From contig JAKORQ010000368.1 of assembly GCA_029777755.1 (NCBI GenBank), forward strand, positions 1 to 10,326: a DNA stretch of 10,326 nucleotides, in the 5' to 3' direction. Made by a program: the position numbers and the translations under genes. The DNA is from Planctomycetota bacterium. GTDB taxonomy: Bacteria > Planctomycetota > Phycisphaerae > Tepidisphaerales > Tepidisphaeraceae. Below, in pieces: positions 6,548 to 10,326 of this stretch (the stretch's first letter is position 1; the number at the start of each line of letters is the position of its first letter). The notes beneath the pieces are model-generated. The model did no database searches. It had not been told where the DNA came from and was given only the letters and a program-made list of their open reading frames with translations.

Positions 6548-8523
6548 CTTGAAATTGCCGGTAGCCAGCGTTCCGCCGGGGAGCCGTCGTTGCTGACGCT
6601 CGCAGCGCCGCTTGCGCTATTGTTTACGCCAATGAAGGCGTGGTTGCTGGAGACGCTGCCACCGTTGGTGACGTCAAGTGTCGCGGTTCCTGCCAGGCCA
6701 ACGTAAAGGTCAGAGCTGCTGTTCCACTGCGAGCCTGTGCCGGTGACGGTTACACTCCCCTGTGAATCGGTCGCCACGGCGGCGATGTAGCCATAGGTGT
6801 TGGAGACCTTGCCACCGTTCTCGATCGTCAATTCTCCGCTGCCGTTCCAGCCGACCGTGAGGGAGCCGGAGTTACTCCAGTGCGATCCCTGGCCCGAGAC
6901 GGTCGCCCTGCCCTCGGATCCCCCCATATATGCGATGTATCCGATGCCATTTGAGACGTTGCCGCCATTGAGGACGTTGACAGTGCCATCGCCGAACCAT
7001 CCGACGAGGAGGTTTCCGCTATTGCTCCAGGTCGATCCTGCCCCGGAAACGGTCACCGTGCCCGACGAGCCGGGCTGATAGCCGATCTGTCCATCGGTGT
7101 TGGAGACGCTTGCGCCATTGGAAATATCAAGTGATCCCCGGCCATACCAGCCGATGCCAAGGGCGCCGCTGTTTGTCCACGTGGACGAGACGCCGGATAC
7201 GATTGCCGTGCCGATGGAGTTCGCCTGGTCGCCGATGCGGGCGATGCTGTTCGACACACTTCCGCCGCCGGTGATGTTCAGCTCACCCGTGCCGGAGTAG
7301 CCGACGCTGAGCGTCTGGCTGAGGGTCCACTTCGAGTTCGTTCCCGTGACGTTCACCGTGCCCATGGAGCCGACATCGTTGCCGATCCAGGAGTGGTAAC
7401 CGGACACATTGGCTCCATCTTCGATGTCCAGCGTGCCTGTTCCCTTGACGCCTATGTACATGTAGCTGGCGCCGGTGGTCAGGGCAGATCCCTGCCCGGA
7501 CACTTTCACGGTGCCATCTCCGGATGCGGTGAACCCGACATAGAGGGTGTTTTGGGAATGGGCAGTTGCGCCGCCGGTGACGTTGAGCGTTCCGGTGCCC
7601 TGGTATCCCACGTAGGTGATGGAACTGTTGGTGAGCGACGAACCTGTGCCTGACACGTTGACCGTTCCCGGGCCGTAGAAGCCGATGAACGCCGTGGCGT
7701 TATTCACCGAGCCGCCGTTCGACACGTTCACTTCGCCGGTGCCCAGTTGCCCCACGTACAGGACGGTATAAGCCTCCAGACGGGAGTTCTGGCCGGTGAC
7801 GTTGACTACGCCCTCCGAACCGCCCGAGTAACCCACGACGACGTAGTCGGAGGAAGCCAGTCCGCCATTCCCGATATTGAGCACGCCGCTTCCGCTGCGG
7901 CCTACGGCAAGGCCGACCTGGCCAACGCTGGCGACAGTGAGCTGTGAGCCGGCGCCAGTTACCGTCACCGTTCCCTGCGACCCGGCTTCTGACCCGATGT
8001 AGCTGGCCAGCCCGACAGAGACAGTTCCGCCATTGGAGATCAGCATGTCACCGGTGCCGTTGTATCCGACGTTGAGAACGAAGTTTTCCCACCTTGAGTC
8101 CTGGCCGGAGATCGTCGCCGAGCCGTTGGAGTTGGCGAGGAACCCGAGGTAGGCGTAGCCGGAAAGGATGCTCTGGCCGTTGAACGTGTTCAGCGTAGGA
8201 CTTCCGTTGCCGGCGTTGGTCAGGGTGCTTCCATTGAGGACTTGCAGGCTGCCTGACTCGCCATCATCCAGCCCGACTACGGTGGCGCTGGAGGGTGCTC
8301 CATTCCAGTTTACGGTCGCTGCGTTGTCCAGCGTGAGAGTCGGGTTGGAGGAGCCGGTGATCCTCAAGACAGGCGTATCGGCCTGGTATTCTCCTCCGTT
8401 TTGCGTGGTGTCATCAGTAACAAGACTGTTGGCGTGAGCTACCACCGACGATGCGACGAGCATCGCGACCGCCTTGACCGCTGCGCGTGCACTGTTCCTT
8501 CCCATGCCCCAGGTTTGGTCCAT
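6337..8523 (-). CDS. exported T5SS/PEP-CTERM-associated repeat protein, frame broken near its C-terminus
   Basis: An exported surface-type protein. Residues 1-31 are a signal peptide (positively charged start, core AVAMLVASSVVAHA, cleavage after AHA). Residues about 32-130 are a Ser/Thr/Asn/Gly-rich lead-in. Residues about 130-645 hold roughly ten degenerate repeats of 44-55 aa with the pattern VGYxGTGxLNVxNGGxVSN...xIGxxxGSxGTVxVSGxGSxW, the pattern of TIGR04393, predicted to form a beta-solenoid. After Ser648 (6580-6582) the frame becomes Arg/Pro/Ser-rich junk to the stop at 6337, while the genuine C-terminus continues in another frame from 6577. Corrected length would be about 846 aa. The ATG at 8523 is preceded by AGGA six bases away, a good ribosome site. 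Role may be adhesion or a surface layer (inference). Either a recent mutation, a switchable frame or a sequencing error explains the break. Confidence 0.88.
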   Translation of the reverse strand: MDQTWGMGRNSARAAVKAVAMLVASSVVAHANSLVTDDTTQNGGEYQADTPVLRITGSSNPTLTLDNAATVNWNGAPSSATVVGLDDGESGSLQVLNGSTLTNAGNGSPTLNTFNGQSILSGYAYLGFLANSNGSATISGQDSRWENFVLNVGYNGTGDMLISNGGTVSVGLASYIGSEAGSQGTVTVTGAGSQLTVASVGQVGLAVGRSGSGVLNIGNGGLASSDYVVVGYSGGSEGVVNVTGQNSRLEAYTVLYVGQLGTGEVNVSNGGSVNNATAFIGFYGPGTVNVSGTGSSLTNSSITYVGYQGTGTLNVTGGATAHSQNTLYVGFTASGDGTVKVSGQGSALTTGASYMYIGVKGTGTLDIEDGANVSGYHSWIGNDVGSMGTVNVTGTNSKWTLSQTLSVGYSGTGELNITGGGSVSNSIARIGDQANSIGTAIVSGVSSTWTNSGALGIGWYGRGSLDISNGASVSNTDGQIGYQPGSSGTVTVSGAGSTWSNSGNLLVGWFGDGTVNVLNGGNVSNGIGYIAYMGGSEGRATVSGQGSHWSNSGSLTVGWNGSGELTIENGGKVSNTYGYIAAVATDSQGSVTVTGTGSQWNSSSDLYVGLAGTATLDVTNGGSVSSNHAFIGVNNSASGAASVSNDGSPAERWLPAISRCLPGHSTGRAARSWSMAQPRRICPSPNWVNFPAAGRSSATSPAPAPSPRATRQAYSPSMATTSRRPPAS
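6577..6582 (-). other. frame break in the repeat-protein gene (CCCC run)
   Basis: In the coding strand the sequence reads TCC-CC-GGC-GGA-ACG around 6582-6569. Frame one (from the signal peptide) gives sensible repeat sequence up to SNDGS; frame two gives GGTLATGNFK and the PEP-CTERM end. Restoring one C in the run of four (6578-6581) would join both as SPGGTL. The exact shift point could be a few bases either side. Confidence 0.75.
6590..8136 (-). repeat. array of about ten degenerate protein repeats (TIGR04393-like)
   Basis: The repeat is visible at protein level: ten segments of the type V/IG-x-x-G-x-G-x-L/V-N/D-V/I occur at about residues 152, 207, 257, 305, 357, 407, 457, 507, 557 and 607 of the gene starting at 8523, a period close to 50 residues (150 bases). 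DNA copies have diverged strongly at codon level, so this is an old array, not a fresh expansion. Confidence 0.8.
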
Positions 8524-8560
8524 GTATTGTCCTGTAATTGGTCCGATGTTTCTGGAACGA

Positions 8561-8591
8561 CCGGCGGCATATCCCTGAAATCAGCCGCCGG
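8561..8591 (-). promoter_or_regulatory. GC-rich hairpin in the leader of the repeat-protein gene
   Basis: CCGGCGGC (minus strand, 8584-8591) pairs exactly with GCCGCCGG (8561-8568) around a 15-base loop; the loop itself contains the smaller palindrome CTGATTTCAG overlapping the stem edge. It sits 37 bases upstream of the start codon at 8523. No U-run follows it, so a leader or operator role is more likely than termination; this is inference. Confidence 0.35.
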
Positions 8592-8598
8592 GCGATCT

Positions 8599-8632
8599 GG
8601 CAGACATCCCGCGCGACTATGGGTAGTCTGCC
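8599..8632 (-). promoter_or_regulatory. second hairpin in the leader of the repeat-protein gene
   Basis: GGCAGAC and GTCTGCC (8599-8605 and 8626-8632) form a perfect 7-base stem, and after a 2x2 internal loop CCC/GGG (8608-8610 and 8621-8623) adds three more pairs around a 10-base loop. It overlaps the candidate promoter 8616-8644, so it can be an RNA structure only if transcription starts further upstream; otherwise it would be a DNA operator. Confidence 0.3.
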
Positions 8633-8644
8633 GAGAATAGGCAA
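8616..8644 (-). promoter_or_regulatory. weak candidate promoter of the repeat-protein gene
   Basis: TTGCCT (8639-8644), a 17-base spacer and CATAGT (8616-8621) each match four of six sigma70 consensus bases. An alternative is TATAGT at 8648-8653 with TTAAAA 19 bases upstream (8673-8678). Both are weak; the gene must have a start somewhere here because it is preceded by a terminator at 9044-9077. Confidence 0.25.
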
Positions 8645-8740
8645 GCAACTATAGGGGATGCGAATTATGCGATTTTAAGAGCGGAAACGCGGATCGTTGC
8701 TGTGTGTAGTTAGTGATCACTGCCGCGGATTCGCAGTCCC

Positions 8741-8895
8741 ATCCACCCCTTACCACGACGCAACGACGACTCCCAGGAACGCGGTCTTCGTCTCCCGCAA
8801 AGTCTTCACCACGAAGCGACGAAAAAACGAAGGATGGGACCGTGCGCGATACTGTGCTACTTCGTCGCTTCGTTCCTTCGTGGCGAAGAAGGATG
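8741..8895. repeat. REP-like intergenic inverted repeat (ACGAAG-rich)
   Basis: Degenerate copies of a CCACGAAGcGACGAA-type word occur in both orientations. ACGAAGCGACGAA (8811-8823) is exactly complementary to 8861-8873; TTCACCACGAAG (8805-8816) matches the complement of 8876-8887 with one mismatch; ACGAAGGA (8827-8834) is complementary to 8874-8881. A further related stretch (ACCACGACGCAACGACGA) lies at about 8750-8768. Words of this kind are, from memory, widespread intergenic repeats in planctomycete and other environmental genomes. Short open frames across it (for example minus 8649-8900) look like spurious translations of the repeat. Outer limits are approximate. Confidence 0.5.
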
Positions 8896-8957
8896 CTCAA
8901 TGTCTACTGATCCCCTGCACTATCAGCGAATCTTGGCCGAGGATCGGATTGCCTCCC

Positions 8958-8976
8958 GCAGTTCCGGCGGAACTGC
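8958..8976. repeat. 8-bp palindrome with 3-base loop
   Basis: GCAGTTCC (8958-8965) and GGAACTGC (8969-8976) are exact complements separated by GGC. It lies between the REP-like element and the terminator of the upstream paralog. With no U-run on either strand it is not a standard terminator; it could be a protein-binding site or part of a dispersed repeat. The rest of 8896-9043 shows nothing I can assign. Confidence 0.3.
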
Positions 8977-9035
8977 TCCACCGTTGACGGGCATCGAGAC
9001 TTGAGGCTTTCCCATCTGCTTCGAGGCGAGAGCGC

Positions 9036-9077
9036 AAGAAAAAGCGTCGGCCAGGTTTTGGGGCGCCTGGCCGACGC
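9036..9077 (-). terminator. rho-independent terminator of the upstream repeat-protein paralog
   Basis: A 12-base perfect stem (9044-9055 with 9066-9077) around a 10-base loop is followed in the minus-strand RNA by UUUUUCUUG. It begins 32 bases after the TAG at 9110. The stem core GTCGGCCAG is shared with the hairpin at 5931-5964 behind the other paralog. Confidence 0.85.
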
Positions 9078-9109
9078 ATAAGCGTTCTATTGTCTGCCGA
9101 ACCGTTACA

Positions 9110-10326
9110 CTAAGCTGAACAGCGCCCTGTGCGTCGTCGGCGAAGCAGTATTGCGGAGCCGATGGCGAGTATGGTTGCGGTCGTCGGCTCGGGGACGGCG
9201 GTATAGAGCGTCACGCCGGCCGAGCCGGACTCGGTGCGGTAGCGGATGAACAAATCCACCCCGTCAAACGTTCCCACCAGGTCATCCTGCGCCAGCCCGG
9301 TGAAGGTCTGCGACAGCGTCCCGCCGATATTGATGATGTCGAACTCCATCCCGGGCTCGAGCTTGAAATCGTTGATCAGCGACACGTCGAGTGTCCCGTT
9401 CAGGATGGTGTTGCTGCTGATATTGAGCTGATCGTACTGGCTGCCGGCCGCCAGGCCACCCAGTTGGATAGCGATGGTGCCGCCGGCCTCCTGGGTGAAC
9501 AGGCCGTTGATGGTAAGAATCCCGGCCGCTGGATCTCCCGGGGAGATGGTGCCAGAGTTGAGTACCCGTCCATTGACCACACCGTTACCGACGAGCGTGG
9601 CATTGGTGTGGAGCTTCATCAGGTTGCCGACGTTGATGACGCCGCCGTTATCCAGGATCAGCGTACCCACGCCGGTGGATTGGTTGGTGGTCGACGTACC
9701 GGCGATGATGATGTTGTTGGAGGCGGTCCACTGCGAACCAGCGCCGGAGATGAGAACCGTGGCGTTGGATGATGCGCCATACCCGATGGTGCCGTTGGTG
9801 CTGGATACGCTGCCGCCGTCCAGGATGCCCATCAGGGCGACGCTGTTACCGCCCACGTAAATAATGTTGGTGTTTGTCCACGTGGATCCGGCGCCCATGA
9901 CCGGGACGGTGCCGTAGGAACCGGTGTTGTTGGCGATTGCTGCTGCGCCGCTGATCACCGATGCCCCGTTGGAGATGATCAGCTGACCAGCTCCCAGCGA
10001 ACCGACATAGAGGGAAGTGGCAATGTTCCATTCCGAGCCGGCGCCGGTGACGACAGCCGTGCCCGTGGCGCCAGAGAAATTGCCCAGGTAACCATTGGCA
10101 CTGATCACCGAGCCGCCTGCGGAGACGTTCAGTGCTCCCGCGCCGTAGTAGCCCACGTTCAGGTTCTGCTGATTGGTCCAGGTGGACCCAGTCCCGGTGA
10201 CATTGACGATTCCCGTTGAACCGCCGACCAGGCCAAGGTAACTGTGTCCCCGGTAAACGTTGGTGTCTGAGTAGCTGCCGATAAGGCTGCCAGTACCGGA
10301 TGTGGTTACATAGCTGCCATCGAGAA
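9110..10326 (-). CDS. exported T5SS/PEP-CTERM-associated repeat protein, paralog (5' end outside window)
   Basis: The reading frame is open from the TAG at 9110 to the right edge with no stop, giving at least 404 residues; the GTG at 10156 is only an internal codon of a repeat (NVGYYGAGALNV), so the true start and signal peptide lie beyond 10326. The visible part has about four TIGR04393-like repeats (VTGTGSTWTN, VGYYGAGALNV, VGSLGAGQLII and so on), then a pre-anchor domain (GTISPGDPAAGILTING, QLGGLAAGSQYDQLN, LVGTFDGVDLFIRY) and a PEP-CTERM signal: VPEP, TATILAIGSAILL, RRRR, ending RTGRCSA (9110-9196). Unlike its neighbour this copy is in frame through the whole C-terminus. Expected fate: Sec export, then exosortase-dependent processing at the envelope (family knowledge); actual function is unknown. 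It is followed by a strong terminator. Confidence 0.92.
   Translation of the reverse strand, partial: LDGSYVTTSGTGSLIGSYSDTNVYRGHSYLGLVGGSTGIVNVTGTGSTWTNQQNLNVGYYGAGALNVSAGGSVISANGYLGNFSGATGTAVVTGAGSEWNIATSLYVGSLGAGQLIISNGASVISGAAAIANNTGSYGTVPVMGAGSTWTNTNIIYVGGNSVALMGILDGGSVSSTNGTIGYGASSNATVLISGAGSQWTASNNIIIAGTSTTNQSTGVGTLILDNGGVINVGNLMKLHTNATLVGNGVVNGRVLNSGTISPGDPAAGILTINGLFTQEAGGTIAIQLGGLAAGSQYDQLNISSNTILNGTLDVSLINDFKLEPGMEFDIINIGGTLSQTFTGLAQDDLVGTFDGVDLFIRYRTESGSAGVTLYTAVPEPTTATILAIGSAILLRRRRTGRCSA

Noticed and set aside
5197..6706. Overlapping long plus-strand open frames across tmk, its upstream region and the repeat-protein gene
   Set aside because: Antisense to tmk and the PEP-CTERM gene, running through promoter and terminator; the compositions match no family and no ribosome site is visible.
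7171..7185. 15-base identity with 9872-9886 in the other paralog, containing CCACGTGG
   Set aside because: It encodes the same conserved STWTN repeat element in both proteins, so common ancestry explains it without a regulatory site.
6590..8136. CRISPR or recent tandem DNA repeat
   Set aside because: The repetition is at protein level with a ~150-base period and strong DNA divergence; there are no identical short repeats with unique spacers.
8649..8900. Small minus-strand open frame (83 codons)
   Set aside because: It reads through the ACGAAG-rich inverted repeat and gives Arg/Ser-rich sequence typical of translated intergenic repeats; no ribosome site.

Overview
The window looks like chromosomal DNA of a planctomycete-type bacterium, most likely of the class Phycisphaerae. 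This is inferred from two neighbouring surface proteins that combine T5SS/PEP-CTERM-associated repeats with a C-terminal VPEP + hydrophobic stretch + RRRR sorting signal, from a rhomboid protease fused to a TPR tail, from the MEP-pathway gene ispG, and from the scarcity of Shine-Dalgarno sequences. Verrucomicrobia or another planctomycete class cannot be excluded. All recognisable genes but one lie on the minus strand. No tRNA, rRNA, CRISPR array, transposase or phage gene was found. Bases 1-72 hold nothing I can assign.

Right-hand half (5931-10326): two paralogous exported repeat proteins in tandem. The upstream copy runs off the right edge, so its 5' end is missing; it ends at 9110. The second copy starts at 8523 and ends at 5981, but its frame is broken near 6577-6582: the signal peptide and about ten repeats are in one frame, the pre-anchor domain and PEP-CTERM signal in another. 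Each copy is followed by a hairpin with nearly the same stem (core GTCGGCCAG), one with a clear U-tract. The 586 bases between the copies hold a REP-like inverted repeat, a GC-rich palindrome, two hairpins in the leader of the second copy and a weak candidate promoter.

Middle (4311-5930): tmk (thymidylate kinase, minus) has a good sigma70-type promoter that would give an almost leaderless transcript. It converges with, and overlaps by 32 bases, a plus-strand family-2 glycosyltransferase that appears to lack the usual acidic metal-binding motif.

Left-hand part (73-4310): four minus-strand genes with gaps of 44-85 bases, possibly one transcription unit: a coiled-coil lipoprotein, a rhomboid protease with TPR tail, a secreted TIM-barrel glycoside hydrolase and ispG. 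Three of the four products act in or outside the membrane; ispG, which feeds isoprenoid (including undecaprenyl carrier) synthesis, is last. I see no clear new defence or mobile system. The most notable items are the frame break in the PEP-CTERM repeat protein, the matching terminators of the paralogs, the divergent glycosyltransferase and several leader structures.
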